A stretch of 64,000 nt of DNA from Paenibacillus sp. PvR098 (GTDB lineage Bacteria; Bacillota; Bacilli; Paenibacillales; NBRC-103111): NCBI RefSeq assembly GCF_017833255.1, contig NZ_JAFIBU010000001.1:2108001-2172000 (forward strand). Direction: 5' to 3'. The position numbers were made by a program, and so were the translations under genes. Below the pieces are notes generated by a model, which was not told where the DNA came from, did not search any database, and was given only the letters and a program-made list of their open reading frames with translations. Positions 43,878 to 53,105 of this stretch are shown here, one piece after another; positions within the stretch are counted from its first letter, which is position 1, and each line of letters begins with the position of its first letter.

Positions 43878-44354
43878 ATGAAAAAAGCAAGTCTCATCTT
43901 GATAATCCTCTTATGCTTCAGTTTTATTACTTCGCAATCGGCATTTGCCCTGTCTTGTGCTCCGCCGCGCGCTCCCCAAGAAGAAATGGAATTTTCCCAA
44001 ATGGTGTTTAAAGGAACCGTAGTTTCGCAAAACAGAGATAAACTTCATTTTGAAGTCGCTAAGGCTTGGAAGGGTGACCCAAGCGGTAAGCTTACCTTAA
44101 ACCAGAACGGTTGGACGGAATTTAAGACAGGAGACGAGTACGTTGTGTTTGCCGGGATGGAGGACGGGAAACTGCGGCCGAGGCTTTGCGGGAATACGGG
44201 ATTGGCCACCGGATTTAACGAAGACCAACTTGGAGAACCGATTCCAATGGTGCAGACAAGCACTGGTTCAGGCTTCACCCTAGCTCTCGTAGTTATGTTG
44301 GTACTCATTGGCATCGTCTTCTTGTGGTGGAAAAAGAAAAGACCCAGAACATAG
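43878..44354 (+). CDS. Exported membrane-anchored protein with TIMP/NTR-like OB-fold
   Basis: The 158-residue protein has a signal peptide (MKKASLILIILLCFSF, cleavage likely after SAFA at residue 24). The domain that follows starts LSCAPPRAPQEEMEFSQMVFKGTVV, with a second cysteine in RLCGNTGL, then a C-terminal membrane helix and a basic tail (KKKRPRT). The Cys-x-x-P start and FKGTV beta-strand recall the netrin/TIMP OB-fold seen in some bacterial surface proteins. It should be displayed outside the membrane. Confidence 0.65.
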   Translation: MKKASLILIILLCFSFITSQSAFALSCAPPRAPQEEMEFSQMVFKGTVVSQNRDKLHFEVAKAWKGDPSGKLTLNQNGWTEFKTGDEYVVFAGMEDGKLRPRLCGNTGLATGFNEDQLGEPIPMVQTSTGSGFTLALVVMLVLIGIVFLWWKKKRPRT

Positions 44355-44400
44355 CATTTCAGCAGTTTATATTTTATTAGGAAACGGAAGTGTAAACGAG

Positions 44401-45186
44401 ATGAATCCGATGAACACCCGTAAATTACAAGGCAGAATTGCCATCGTAACTGGAGCAAGCCGCAGCGCGGGAATAGGTGCCGCAATATGTAAAGCGCTGG
44501 CTAGCGAGGGAGCAGATATTTTCTTCACCTACTGGGTTAACTACGATGAAACCATGCCATGGGGCGGTAATGTCGAGGAACAAGACCAGCTTAGTAATGA
44601 GATTGTGCAGCTTGGCGTACAATGTGAGCATATCATGGCTGATCTTTCCGATGTAAACAATATCCCTTTTATTCTAAAAACAGTTGAGGAAAAGCTGGGA
44701 AAGCCGTCGATCCTGGTGAATAACGCTTGCTATTCTGTAAACGATGATTGGAATACAATGACTGCTGAATCGTTAGATGCTCACTATGCGATCAACATTA
44801 GGGCCGTAGCTATGTTAAGCGTCGAATTTGCAAGAAGGTTTAGTCAAGGCACAGGTGGCAGAATCATAAGCATGACCTCCGGTCAATCCTTGGGTCCTAT
44901 GGTTGGCGAAATCTCTTATGCTACGACGAAAGGCGCTATAGACGCCTTTACAAGAACATTTGCTGCAGAGGTCGGGTCCAAGGGGATCACGGTAAATGCT
45001 GTAAATCCGGGACCGACCGACACAGGCTGGATGACACCGGATTTGCAGCAGGAGCTAGCAGGCCACTCCCCTTTGGGGAGAGTTGGATTGCCTCGTGATG
45101 CGGCTCGGCTTATCACTTTTCTAGCAACGGATGATGCCCAGTGGATTACAGGCCAAATCTTGCATTCCGATGGAGGATTTAGATAG
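44401..45186 (+). CDS. Short-chain dehydrogenase/reductase
   Basis: From the ATG at 44401 (another lies at 44410) the protein has about 261 residues. The Rossmann start is VTGASRSAGIG, with NNA in ILVNNACYS, catalytic Ser in SMTSGQ, and Tyr and Lys in YATTKGA. FabG-like classical SDR; the substrate is unknown. The insert HYWV-type loop after strand 2 (FTYWVNYDETMPWGG) is somewhat long. The longest frame would begin inside the preceding gene and is not supported. Confidence 0.85.
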   Translation: MNPMNTRKLQGRIAIVTGASRSAGIGAAICKALASEGADIFFTYWVNYDETMPWGGNVEEQDQLSNEIVQLGVQCEHIMADLSDVNNIPFILKTVEEKLGKPSILVNNACYSVNDDWNTMTAESLDAHYAINIRAVAMLSVEFARRFSQGTGGRIISMTSGQSLGPMVGEISYATTKGAIDAFTRTFAAEVGSKGITVNAVNPGPTDTGWMTPDLQQELAGHSPLGRVGLPRDAARLITFLATDDAQWITGQILHSDGGFR

Positions 45187-45241
45187 ACAAAACCCTATCG
45201 TTCGTGTTATATTTCAATAAATTCGTGTTACTTAGAGGAAT

Positions 45242-45269
45242 TTGACGATTGATAGCGAATACATATATG
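45242..45269 (+). promoter_or_regulatory. Candidate promoter of the cbiMNQO operon
   Basis: TTGACG (45242-45247) and TATATG (45264-45269) are 16 bases apart, about 30 bases ahead of the riboswitch. Weak match. Confidence 0.35.
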
Positions 45270-45300
45270 CATGAATTACCACAAACGAATTACATACATA

Positions 45301-45469
45301 GTAGATCAGGTGCCTTTGTACTAGCAAAGGGTAACAGGGAATCGGGTGCAAATCCCGAGCGGTCCCGCCACTGTATTTGGGGAGTTTCTCTCAGCATGTC
45401 ACTCGATGATTCATTGGGGAAGACGGGAGAACACAACGATCCAAGAGCCAGGAGACCTACCTAATCTAC
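45301..45469 (+). ncRNA. Cobalamin riboswitch aptamer
   Basis: The P1 arms GTAGAT (45301-45306) and ATCTAC (45464-45469) enclose the class hallmarks: GGTGC, AACAGGGAA, GCAAATCCCGAGCGGTCCCGCCACTG split across the core, and the B12-box-like AAGAGCCAGGAGACCTACC near 45443-45461. It precedes cbiM and should shut down cobalt uptake when adenosylcobalamin is plentiful. Confidence 0.95.
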
Positions 45470-45563
45470 GCACCCGAATGCCTTCGAGGAAAGGAATGGT
45501 GTACGAATAATGAAACGATGATCACCGCTAACGGATCTTGTCGTCTATTCATGCGTACCCCTG

Positions 45564-45588
45564 ACCAATCCAATAGGATTGGTTTTTT
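45564..45588 (+). terminator. Regulatory terminator of the cobalamin riboswitch
   Basis: ACCAATCC (45564-45571) and GGATTGGT (45576-45583) pair around AATA, followed by TTTTTT. It lies between the aptamer and cbiM, the expected place for ligand-controlled termination. Confidence 0.85.
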
Positions 45589-45626
45589 GAGTTCTATAAC
45601 TACGTACACAGGAGGATATGTAAAGT

Positions 45627-46385
45627 ATGATCTCTAAAAAAGCAATAAGCACGCTTCTATTAGTCCTGGGATTTACGTTGTACCTGACTGTCAATGAACC
45701 TCAATCCGCTTATGCCATGCATATTATGGAGGGCTTTCTTCCGCTGGGATGGGCGATCTTCTGGTGGGCTGTGTTTGTGCCGTTCTTTATTCTCGGGCTC
45801 CGGGCCTTGATTAAAATTACGAGGGAAACGCCGGAACTCAAAATCATGCTGGGTGTGGCTGGCGCCTTCATCCTCGTCCTGTCGGCACTCAAAATTCCGT
45901 CCGTGACAGGAAGCAGCTCGCATCCTACCGGGACGGGCCTTGGCGCCATCATGTTCGGTCCGCTGCCCATGAGCGTGCTCGGATCCATTGTCTTGTTGTT
46001 TCAAGCTTTGCTGCTTGCTCATGGCGGTCTGACCACCCTTGGAGCCAACGCGTTCTCTATGGCTGTCGCCGGTCCCATGATCGGTTATGCGGCATACAGG
46101 GGGATGATGAGATCCACAGGGAAACAAACGCTATCCATCTTTACGGCGGCTGCGCTGGCTAACCTGTCTACCTATGTCGTCACCTCGATTCAATTATCTT
46201 TGGCATTTCCCGCAGAGAGCGGCGGCTTCCTCGCTTCGCTCGCTAAATTCGGAGGTATCTTTGCGATTACCCAAGTCCCTTTGGCCATCAGCGAAGGACT
46301 GCTCACCGTACTGATCTGGAACTGGCTGAAATCCAACAGCTCTGAGGAAATGTCACTGCTGCAGAGTAAAATGAAGGGGGCTTAA
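45627..46385 (+). CDS. cbiM: Cobalt ECF transporter substrate-specific component CbiM
   Basis: The 252-residue membrane protein begins with a signal peptide ending SAYA at residue 30. The mature start is MHIMEGFLP, whose N-terminal Met-His binds Co2+ in this family. About seven helices follow, including [15 protein letters not shown] with metal-ligand histidine. It captures cobalt for cobalamin synthesis. AGGAGGATATG precedes the ATG. First gene of cbiMNQO. Confidence 0.95.
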   Translation: MISKKAISTLLLVLGFTLYLTVNEPQSAYAMHIMEGFLPLGWAIFWWAVFVPFFILGLRALIKITRETPELKIMLGVAGAFILVLSALKIPSVTGSSSHPTGTGLGAIMFGPLPMSVLGSIVLLFQALLLAHGGLTTLGANAFSMAVAGPMIGYAAYRGMMRSTGKQTLSIFTAAALANLSTYVVTSIQLSLAFPAESGGFLASLAKFGGIFAITQVPLAISEGLLTVLIWNWLKSNSSEEMSLLQSKMKGA

Positions 46386-46390
46386 CCACC

Positions 46391-46675
46391 ATGATAACCC
46401 GTAAAATGAGCGTTCTCATCTTGATCATCGTTGTATTATTGGCCGTTCTTCCCCTCCTGTTCGTGAACGGCGAATTTGGCGGAGCTGACGGCGCTGCGGA
46501 AGAAATGATCACCGAGATTCAGCCTGCTTATGAGCCCTGGTTTTCCCCGCTGATGGAGCCTCCGGGTGAAACCGAAAGCATGCTGTTTGCCCTGCAAGCT
46601 GCTATCGGCGCAGGTTTCATCGGCTATGCGTTCGGATGGTTCAAGGGCAGAGCCTCCAAATCCAAAACGTTATGA
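46391..46675 (+). CDS. cbiN: Cobalt ECF transporter accessory protein CbiN
   Basis: The 94-residue protein has two membrane helices (about 6-24 and 67-85) flanking an extracytoplasmic loop with GADGAAEEMI and YEPWFSP, which is the CbiN pattern. CbiN helps load cobalt into CbiM. It follows cbiM by five bases, and its stop overlaps the cbiQ start as ATGA. Confidence 0.93.
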   Translation: MITRKMSVLILIIVVLLAVLPLLFVNGEFGGADGAAEEMITEIQPAYEPWFSPLMEPPGETESMLFALQAAIGAGFIGYAFGWFKGRASKSKTL

Positions 46676-47475
46676 TTAAGCTGATCGATACGCTCTCTTA
46701 TACGAACAAGCTGCGGTCCGTTTCTCCGATGTGGAAAAGCGGATTCGCAGCCTCTCTGTTGGTGCTGTCTTACTTAGCTCATCCCGTCATTCAGCTCCTG
46801 ATCATGGGCTGGATGTTCCTATGGGCTACCCAATATGCCCAGGTCCCCGTCAAAGTGTACAGCCTGCTCATCGGGGCGTCCTGCCTCTTCTATGCAGCCA
46901 GTCTTCCGGCGCTTGTCATCGAGTTTTCAGCTACCGATTCCGTAACGGCCCTCACCAATGGGATCACCCTCTTTACCTTTGCACAGTGGACGGCTTATGT
47001 AACGGAAGCAGGCATGTACCAAGCGTTCGGCCTGCTCATCCGGATCATCGCTTGTTTATCCTGTATTACCTTTCTCATGCTGACCACTTCAATGTCCGAT
47101 CTGTTTCAGGTGATGAAAAAACTGCGTGTGCCGTCGTTGGTGCTGGAATTGATGCTGATCATGTACCGCTTTCTCTTCGTGCTCTCGGATACGGCTCAGC
47201 AGATGTATACGGCTCAAAGGGCTCGCGGCGGTCAGACCGGCTTCGATCGCAGGCTGAAGGATACGGCTATCCTGATCGTCCGGTTGTTCGGCAAGACGAT
47301 GCAGCGGTCTAAGAGTCTATCGCATGGTCTGATAGCAAGAGGATTTACGCAAGATATTCAACTGGCTCCTTATCAAGCGGGCCCCGTGCCCTTGCGTTAT
47401 GTATGGGAAAGCCGTATCGGAGTGACCTTATTATTGCTATTCGAGCTGGGGCTTCGCTGGAGGGATATGATATGA
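46672..47475 (+). CDS. cbiQ: Cobalt ECF transporter transmembrane component CbiQ
   Basis: From the ATG at 46672 (ATGA overlap with cbiN) the protein has 267 residues: about five helices and the cytoplasmic coupling motif AQRARGG near residues 181-187 that docks on the ATPase. A second coupling segment (SHGLIARGF) follows. It links CbiM/CbiN to CbiO in the energy-coupling factor complex. Confidence 0.93.
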   Translation: MIKLIDTLSYTNKLRSVSPMWKSGFAASLLVLSYLAHPVIQLLIMGWMFLWATQYAQVPVKVYSLLIGASCLFYAASLPALVIEFSATDSVTALTNGITLFTFAQWTAYVTEAGMYQAFGLLIRIIACLSCITFLMLTTSMSDLFQVMKKLRVPSLVLELMLIMYRFLFVLSDTAQQMYTAQRARGGQTGFDRRLKDTAILIVRLFGKTMQRSKSLSHGLIARGFTQDIQLAPYQAGPVPLRYVWESRIGVTLLLLFELGLRWRDMI

Positions 47476-48302
47476 AATCGTTAATGGAGGCTCACGATGT
47501 ACGCTACAGCTACCCCGGAACTGGGGATGAGGCGCTTCAAGGATTGACGATGAGCTTGCCTGCAGGCAAGAAAACCGCGATTTGCGGCCATAACGGGTCC
47601 GGCAAATCCACCATGTTCCTGCATGCGATCGGCATTCACCGCCCTGCCGCCGGAGAGATGAGCTGGAAGGGTTCTCCTATGTCCTATCGTCCGAGTGACC
47701 TCCAAAAGCTCCGGCAGCAGGTTGGACTTGTGTTTCAGGATCCGGAGCATCAGCTGATTCTCAGTACGCCGTACGAAGATATCTCCTACGGTCTACGAAA
47801 TGCCGGGATACCCGAGCATGACATTACCCAGCGTACCCAACATGTGCTTGCGTCCATGGGTCTGGAGCTTGTAGCCAACACACCCATTCATCACTTGAGC
47901 CTCGGCCAAAAAAAACGGGTTGCCCTTGCCGGAGTGATGGTCCTTGAGCCGGAGCTGCTCCTGCTGGATGAACCGACTGCTTATCTGGACCGCTTGTCCG
48001 AGCGGCAGCTCATGAAGGAATTAAACCGGATTCATGAGAGCGGCACCACCGTCGTCATGGCTACGCACGATATGAATTTGGCCTATGCTTGGGCGGACTG
48101 GATCCTGGTGATGGATCATGGGAAATGCCTGCTGGAAGGCATACCCTACGACGTGTTTAAACAGGAGGACTTGATGATTTCGCTCGGTCTGGAACCGCCC
48201 ATGCTGCTGCAAGTCTGGTCGAGTTTACCCGCGAAAGTTCGCGTGGAAAGCCCCCCTCCTCGCAGCATCGCCGAGCTGAAGGAGCTTATGAAAGAGTTAT
48301 AA
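47472..48302 (+). CDS. cbiO: Cobalt ECF transporter ATPase CbiO
   Basis: From the ATG at 47472 (ATGA overlap with cbiQ, GGAGGG upstream) the protein has 276 residues. It has Walker A GHNGSGKST, Q-loop VFQDPEHQL, signature LSLGQKKR and Walker B LLLDEPTAYLD, with switch His in ATHDMN. It powers cobalt import through CbiMNQ. A strong terminator follows. Confidence 0.95.
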   Translation: MKSLMEAHDVRYSYPGTGDEALQGLTMSLPAGKKTAICGHNGSGKSTMFLHAIGIHRPAAGEMSWKGSPMSYRPSDLQKLRQQVGLVFQDPEHQLILSTPYEDISYGLRNAGIPEHDITQRTQHVLASMGLELVANTPIHHLSLGQKKRVALAGVMVLEPELLLLDEPTAYLDRLSERQLMKELNRIHESGTTVVMATHDMNLAYAWADWILVMDHGKCLLEGIPYDVFKQEDLMISLGLEPPMLLQVWSSLPAKVRVESPPPRSIAELKELMKEL

Positions 48303-48358
48303 ACATACAGAAAAAAGCCGATCCCCTTTCTCTATGCTTGGGAATCGGCTTTTACTTA
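48303..48358 (+). repeat. Terminator-bearing repeat, copy 1
   Basis: This 56-bp stretch (from ACATACAG to TTTACTTATT) is almost identical to 53023-53078, including the loop, which terminators rarely share by chance. Confidence 0.75.
48311..48353 (+). terminator. Terminator of cbiMNQO
   Basis: AAAAGCCGAT and ATCGGCTTTT pair perfectly around a 21-base loop; A and T tracts on both sides also allow it to end the convergent chemoreceptor transcript. Confidence 0.85.
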
Positions 48359-48476
48359 TTCAAAAAACCGTACAGAAAAAACACCGGACGGTCCTTAATT
48401 GCAAACGGTTTGGGCATTGGGGGGATGTGCGTCGGGTTTCAACCGCTTTATCACCCCACCCCTATTCCCGTTTGTT

Positions 48477-50429
48477 CTACACTTTGAATTTACTTATAAC
48501 ATCTTGCAGCTCTTGCGCCATCATACTTAAAGCTTCCGCTGAAGATGCTACCTCCTCCATAGAGGCATTTTGTTCTTCTGCGGATGCAGCGACGTTCTGT
48601 GTATTGCCTGCGGATTGTTCGGCAATATTAGCTACAGCTTCCATCATTTCCACCATGCTTTGCGAGCTTACATTAACTTGTTCTACAATAGAAGAAACCT
48701 CTTGGGATTCGGCAGCCAACCGTTCGATTGAATTTACAATGTCTCCGAAGGTTTCACCAGTTAAATGAACCATCTTAATACCTTCTTGGACAATGGATGT
48801 ACCATCATTCATAGACTCAACCGCTTTATCCGCTTCCGTTTGAATCTCTTGGATGAGTTCACGAATTTGAGCCGCTGCATCACCCGATTGCTCAGCTAAT
48901 TTCCGTACTTCGTCAGCTACTACAGCAAACCCTCGCCCATGTTCCCCAGCCCGTGCAGCTTCAATCGCGGCATTTAGAGCTAACAAGTTCGTTTGATTGG
49001 CAATTTGTTTGATTAATTCAACGATATGCCCAATTTCCTTGGATTTTTCGCCTAGTGTGTTAACCACACCCGCCGTTTGACTGACCGACTGTTGTACCAA
49101 ATTCATTTGCTCAACCGTTTGCCTAACGACTGTGTTTCCAGTGTTTGCTTTATTGCTCGCAGTGCTCGTTAAATCTGCAACGTTTTGAATAGACGATGCC
49201 GCCTGATTCATTCCTCTTGAGATTTCTGCAGCTGCTTCAGTTGCTTCAGTTGCACTGGAAACTTGCTTCTCCGTGCCTAACGCGACCTCTTGAATCGAGA
49301 TTGAAATTTGTTCAGTCGCTCTGCTAGTCTGTTCTGCGCTCGCCGATAACTGTTCCGAAGTTGAGGCAACATGATCCGTATTTATACCGACTTGCCCAAT
49401 TAGATGGCGAAGGTTGATCCTCATTTGATTGACGGAGTTTGATAACTCCCCGAGTTCATCCTTGGAACGTATAACGATTTCCTCGCTCAAATCTCCACCC
49501 GCGATTTTCCCCGTAGAACTCATCAATTCTTTAAGCGGCCTAGTAATGGAGCGCACGATCCAAAATACAAGCAGGATACCGATCACAATAGCGATGGCAA
49601 TGACGGCGATGGTCGTATTGAGGATGCCTTGGGTGGAACTCGAAAGTTCTGTAACATCAATGACACCAATAATTTTCCAACCGGTTTCCGGGTTAGTGGC
49701 AAATATAGACTTTCTTGGGTGTCCATTAAACATATACTCAACAATACCGCTGTCTTTTTCGTAAAACTTTTCAATAAATGGATCTTCGCTTTTCGTTCCC
49801 GGCTTTCCCGTCGGGTGTATAACGAATTTGCGATCCTTGTCCATAATAGCAACATAGCCCTTTTGCCCAACTTTGGTATTCCTCACTTGTTCAGCCATTT
49901 TGGATAGCTTCAAAGTCGCGCCTACAACACCTCCGCCATCGCTGGATGTTTTTGATTGAATAACCACTACATTACCCGACCCATCCGCCGAGGCAATGGC
50001 ATCGTTCACGACTGCCTTCCCTGCACTACCCACAGCTTTGATCCACCACGGACGTACCGTAGGGTCAAAGTCCGCGGGTAGCTTTAGCTCAGGTAAGGTA
50101 AACATCAACTTCGTATTGGTTGCGAAATGTACGTTTTCAAATTCAGGGTTCACTGTCAAGAAGGTTTCCAATTCTTGTCTAATCTCTGGATAAGATGAAT
50201 TTACACCAAGTTTAGTTGCCAAGTAATCGACATCAGATAGACTTGAAGCCATGATATCTTTAATTTGATTGTTCGTAACTTCAACACTTTGATAGGCATT
50301 TAGCTCTATTTGTTGGCTTACTTGGTTCTTTGCCTCCTGGTAAGAAAACCATCCGATAGCAGAGCATGGTAAGATTAAAATCGCAAGAAAAGCAATCATT
50401 AGGCGATTTTTGACTGTCATCTTCATCAT
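48477..50429 (-). CDS. Methyl-accepting chemotaxis protein with dCache sensor
   Basis: The 650-residue receptor has membrane helix 1 at about 10-28, an extracellular dCache-type sensor domain at about 35-275, membrane helix 2 at about 278-298 ([15 protein letters not shown]), a HAMP domain and a C-terminal signalling domain. The hairpin-tip signature [20 protein letters not shown] is near residue 470. The length of the signalling domain fits the long class of Bacillus receptors. The ligand is unknown. GGGGGAACAAATGT precedes the ATG. A c-di-GMP-I riboswitch and terminator lie in its leader. Confidence 0.93.
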   Translation of the reverse strand: MMKMTVKNRLMIAFLAILILPCSAIGWFSYQEAKNQVSQQIELNAYQSVEVTNNQIKDIMASSLSDVDYLATKLGVNSSYPEIRQELETFLTVNPEFENVHFATNTKLMFTLPELKLPADFDPTVRPWWIKAVGSAGKAVVNDAIASADGSGNVVVIQSKTSSDGGGVVGATLKLSKMAEQVRNTKVGQKGYVAIMDKDRKFVIHPTGKPGTKSEDPFIEKFYEKDSGIVEYMFNGHPRKSIFATNPETGWKIIGVIDVTELSSSTQGILNTTIAVIAIAIVIGILLVFWIVRSITRPLKELMSSTGKIAGGDLSEEIVIRSKDELGELSNSVNQMRINLRHLIGQVGINTDHVASTSEQLSASAEQTSRATEQISISIQEVALGTEKQVSSATEATEAAAEISRGMNQAASSIQNVADLTSTASNKANTGNTVVRQTVEQMNLVQQSVSQTAGVVNTLGEKSKEIGHIVELIKQIANQTNLLALNAAIEAARAGEHGRGFAVVADEVRKLAEQSGDAAAQIRELIQEIQTEADKAVESMNDGTSIVQEGIKMVHLTGETFGDIVNSIERLAAESQEVSSIVEQVNVSSQSMVEMMEAVANIAEQSAGNTQNVAASAEEQNASMEEVASSAEALSMMAQELQDVISKFKV

Positions 50430-50610
50430 ACATTTGTTCCCCCATGTTAGTTAATATTTAATGCAAAGCAACCATCTACAACATTTCCGGCATTTTTATG
50501 ATCTCTGAATTGGTTACACCTTATCTGTTTAACTATATCTATTTTGCAAATGAAGCTGCCAATGATAGTGAACGATCTGGCAACTTATAACATGCGCCTC
50601 CCATCAATAT

Positions 50611-50643
50611 AAAAATAAAAAAAAGGACCACACAGGGTCCTTT
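50611..50643 (-). terminator. Regulatory terminator of the c-di-GMP riboswitch
   Basis: AAAGGACC and GGTCCTTT pair around six bases, followed on the minus strand by TTTTTTATTTTT. It lies between the aptamer and the chemoreceptor start. The aptamer's 3' end (GGTTACC) can also pair with GGGTAAT just before this stem, giving a plausible switch. Confidence 0.8.
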
Positions 50644-50654
50644 ATTACCCCTTT

Positions 50655-50733
50655 TGGTAACCCGGCTGTCATCGCTTTCGCATTAGACCCGCAGCTTTGC
50701 GCCCTCACCTTTCGGATAAGTTTGCCATTATCA
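50655..50733 (-). ncRNA. Cyclic di-GMP-I (GEMM-I) riboswitch aptamer
   Basis: On the minus strand the leader shows the GEMM-I landmarks in order: GCAAAC, CCGAAAGG tetraloop helix, GGCGCAAAGC, GCGGGTCTA, a GCGAAAGC tetraloop stem, GATGACAGCCGGGTTACC. The GCAAAGC and GACAGCCGGGTTACC core are close to the family consensus. A promoter lies directly upstream and an intrinsic terminator directly downstream. Confidence 0.8.
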
Positions 50734-50740
50734 CTAGGAA

Positions 50741-50768
50741 ATATTATGTTTTAGGTCTTTTGAATCAA
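50741..50768 (-). promoter_or_regulatory. Candidate promoter of the chemoreceptor transcript
   Basis: On the minus strand TTGATT (50763-50768) and TAATAT (50741-50746) are 16 bases apart, placing the start point at the first bases of the riboswitch aptamer. The remaining AT-rich sequence up to 50970 presumably holds the divergent amidase promoter. Confidence 0.5.
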
Positions 50769-50970
50769 ATTTCAATCTTATTAAATTACATTAATTTGAT
50801 CAATTTTGTCAATCAATATATTTTTTTGTCGATTATTAGACTTATTTGGGCCGCTTATACAAATTATGTTATGAATTTCGACAAAATTTTCTGGTTGTTT
50901 ATTTACATTTCTTTTGTAAGCTACTATAATCGGATTTTGTCAATAAACATTACATAAACGGAGGTAGAGT

Positions 50971-52950
50971 ATGAAACCATTGAAGTACGCACTTATATCG
51001 ACTTATACCGCTGCGACCCTGGCACTTGTTCCTGTAGCCGCGTATGCTGCTCCTGCAGCTAATCCGATCCAGGTCGCTTCTCACCCGTCTTCCGAAGTAA
51101 CGATAGCCGTTGCCCAAAGCTGGCTCCCGGAGGTATTCAAGGAAACCTCCAAGCTCAATTCTTCCGTAGTGGAGAAAGATTTCATCGACGCTCTTCATGC
51201 CGCAGGCAAAGCCGCCGGAACCTCTGTGGACGTTGCTGCTCCAAAAACCGACGGAGCGCTCACCCGTGAAAAATCCGCTTCCGTGCTGAATCAAATCATT
51301 AAAACTCCTTATGCGAAAACATTTGTTTACACCGATGTTCCTGCTAACAGTCCTTATGCGGCTTCGATTTTGAACGTCAGACAAGCGGGACTGATGAACG
51401 GCGTATCGTCCGAATCGTTCGGATACGGCAAACCGCTCACTTACGGGGACGCAGCCGTACTCGCCAACCGAGTGTACAGTCACTTATTGCCTTTCACGCT
51501 TCCCGAAGCTACCATTACGGATATGCAGAAGGCGATGGAATCAGGCCGACTAACATCCAAGGAGCTTGTTCAGCAATACTTGAACCGGATTGAAAAGTAT
51601 GATAACCAAGGACCCGCGTTGAATTCTATTCTTACGTTGAATCCTCAGGCGATTGAAATAGCGAATCAGCTTGACAAGGAACGTGCCGAGAAAGGACCAC
51701 GAGGCCCACTGCACGGCATCCCGGTCATCGTGAAGGATAATATCGATACAGTCGACATGCCCACTACTTCCGGGTGTAAATGCTTGGAAGACGCTATGGC
51801 TCCTGACGACGCTACCCAAGTGAAAAAACTGAAGGATGCCGGTGCGATTATTCTGGCCAAGTCCAATCTCCACGAATTCGCGTTCGGGTATACGACGGTC
51901 AGCTCTCTAGGCGGTCAGACCTTAAACCCGTATGACCTCACCCGCGTACCGGGTGGTTCCAGCGGCGGCACAGGCGCAGCAATTGCAGCCAATTTTGCTG
52001 CAGTAGGTTTGGGGACTGACACAGGAGGTTCCGTACGTGTTCCATCTTCGTTCAATAGTCTCGTAGGCGTTCGTCCAACCGTTGGACTTTCAAGTGTTGA
52101 CGGCATTACGCCGCTTGCCAACGCGCAAGATACAGGCGGTCCGATGGCCCGTTCCGTAGAGGATGTTGCTCTGATTCTGAACGCAACTGTTGGATATGAT
52201 CCGAAAGACGTTTCGACAGCAAAGAGCGTTGGCCAAGTACCTGTTGATTACACAGCATACCTAGACAAGGAAGGTCTGAAAGGCTCCCGTATCGGTGTAG
52301 TCCGCGAAGTGTTCGGTACGAATCCGGAAGTCAACAAGGTCATGAACCAAGCGATCGAGGATATGAAGAAAGCCGGAGCCGTTATTGTAGACAACGTGAC
52401 CATTCCGAATTTTGCCGAAATCAACAAGTACGGCAGCTTGAGCGCTTGGGAATTTAAATTCGACTTCAACAACTACTTAAAATCGCTCGGCGAAGGCGCT
52501 CCTTACAGCTCCTTGGATGAAATCATCAAAGACGGTAACTTCCATCCTTCCAACGAAGGCATGCTCAAGCAGCGTAACAGCCGCGAGTCGTTGGATTCGG
52601 TAGAGTACAAAGATATCTTGCTTTACAGAACGAAGTATGCGCAAAATGCCGTCCTGAAAATGATGGCGGACAACCAGCTTGACGCACTTATCTTTCCTAC
52701 GTCAGCTAATCCGCCAGTCAAAATTGATCCAACTCAAATGAAAGAATACCAGTCGATCGGTGAAGGCTTTAAGCTCAGCACCTTTACCTTCTGGCCAACG
52801 GTAACCGTTCCGGCAGGATTTACTTCTGAAGGACTGCCAGTCGGTGTGGATTTCTTCGGCCGGGCTTTCAGTGAAGCGACACTGCTCAAACTAGCCTATT
52901 CTTTTGAACAGAACACGCATCACCGTAAGGCGCCAGAACTGACGCCGTAA
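50971..52950 (+). CDS. Exported amidase-signature hydrolase with N-terminal SLH-like region
   Basis: The 659-residue protein has a signal peptide (MKPLKYALISTYTAATLALV, ending AYA near residue 26). An SLH-like stretch follows (FVYTDVPANSPYAASILNVRQAG, about residues 115-175), then an amidase-signature domain (about 180-655). Catalytic residues are Lys in VIVKDNIDT, Ser in PGGSSGGTGA and Ser in GTDTGGSVRVP. Such enzymes hydrolyse amides or peptide amides; the substrate is unknown, but the location should be extracellular or at the cell wall. CGGAGGTAGAGT precedes the ATG. Confidence 0.88.
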   Translation: MKPLKYALISTYTAATLALVPVAAYAAPAANPIQVASHPSSEVTIAVAQSWLPEVFKETSKLNSSVVEKDFIDALHAAGKAAGTSVDVAAPKTDGALTREKSASVLNQIIKTPYAKTFVYTDVPANSPYAASILNVRQAGLMNGVSSESFGYGKPLTYGDAAVLANRVYSHLLPFTLPEATITDMQKAMESGRLTSKELVQQYLNRIEKYDNQGPALNSILTLNPQAIEIANQLDKERAEKGPRGPLHGIPVIVKDNIDTVDMPTTSGCKCLEDAMAPDDATQVKKLKDAGAIILAKSNLHEFAFGYTTVSSLGGQTLNPYDLTRVPGGSSGGTGAAIAANFAAVGLGTDTGGSVRVPSSFNSLVGVRPTVGLSSVDGITPLANAQDTGGPMARSVEDVALILNATVGYDPKDVSTAKSVGQVPVDYTAYLDKEGLKGSRIGVVREVFGTNPEVNKVMNQAIEDMKKAGAVIVDNVTIPNFAEINKYGSLSAWEFKFDFNNYLKSLGEGAPYSSLDEIIKDGNFHPSNEGMLKQRNSRESLDSVEYKDILLYRTKYAQNAVLKMMADNQLDALIFPTSANPPVKIDPTQMKEYQSIGEGFKLSTFTFWPTVTVPAGFTSEGLPVGVDFFGRAFSEATLLKLAYSFEQNTHHRKAPELTP

Positions 52951-52975
52951 GCAGCAGTCTTATCCTCTACTAAGC

Positions 52976-53006
52976 AAAAGCAGGTTGCTCAGGCAACCTG
53001 CTTTTT
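52976..53006 (+). terminator. Terminator of the amidase gene
   Basis: AAAAGCAGGTTGC and GCAACCTGCTTTTT form a 12-13 bp stem with a TCAG loop and T tract. Confidence 0.9.
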
Positions 53007-53022
53007 CCTGTTGAAACCATAT

Positions 53023-53078
53023 ACATACGAAAAAGCCGATCCCCTTTCTCTATCACTTGGGAATCGGCTTTTACTTAT
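53023..53078 (+). repeat. Terminator-bearing repeat, copy 2
   Basis: Near-identical to 48303-48358; differences are confined to a GA swap before the stem and GC versus CAC in the loop. Here it follows a gene that already has its own terminator. Confidence 0.75.
53031..53072. terminator. Second terminator after the amidase gene
   Basis: AAAAGCCGAT and ATCGGCTTTT pair perfectly; A and T tracts on both sides make it usable by the convergent 92-residue gene as well. Confidence 0.75.
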
Positions 53079-53105
53079 ATAGGAGTTATGCGGCCTTAGA
53101 TACGG

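Noticed and set aside
45249-45464. 71-codon frame ahead of cbiM
   Set aside because: It lies entirely within the cobalamin riboswitch aptamer.
48334-48768. Plus-strand frame across the cbi terminator and the chemoreceptor end
   Set aside because: It runs through a strong terminator and is antisense to the conserved signalling domain.
50697-50957. 86-codon plus-strand frame upstream of the amidase
   Set aside because: AT-rich frame crossing the riboswitch and promoter region; composition and lack of a start site argue against coding.
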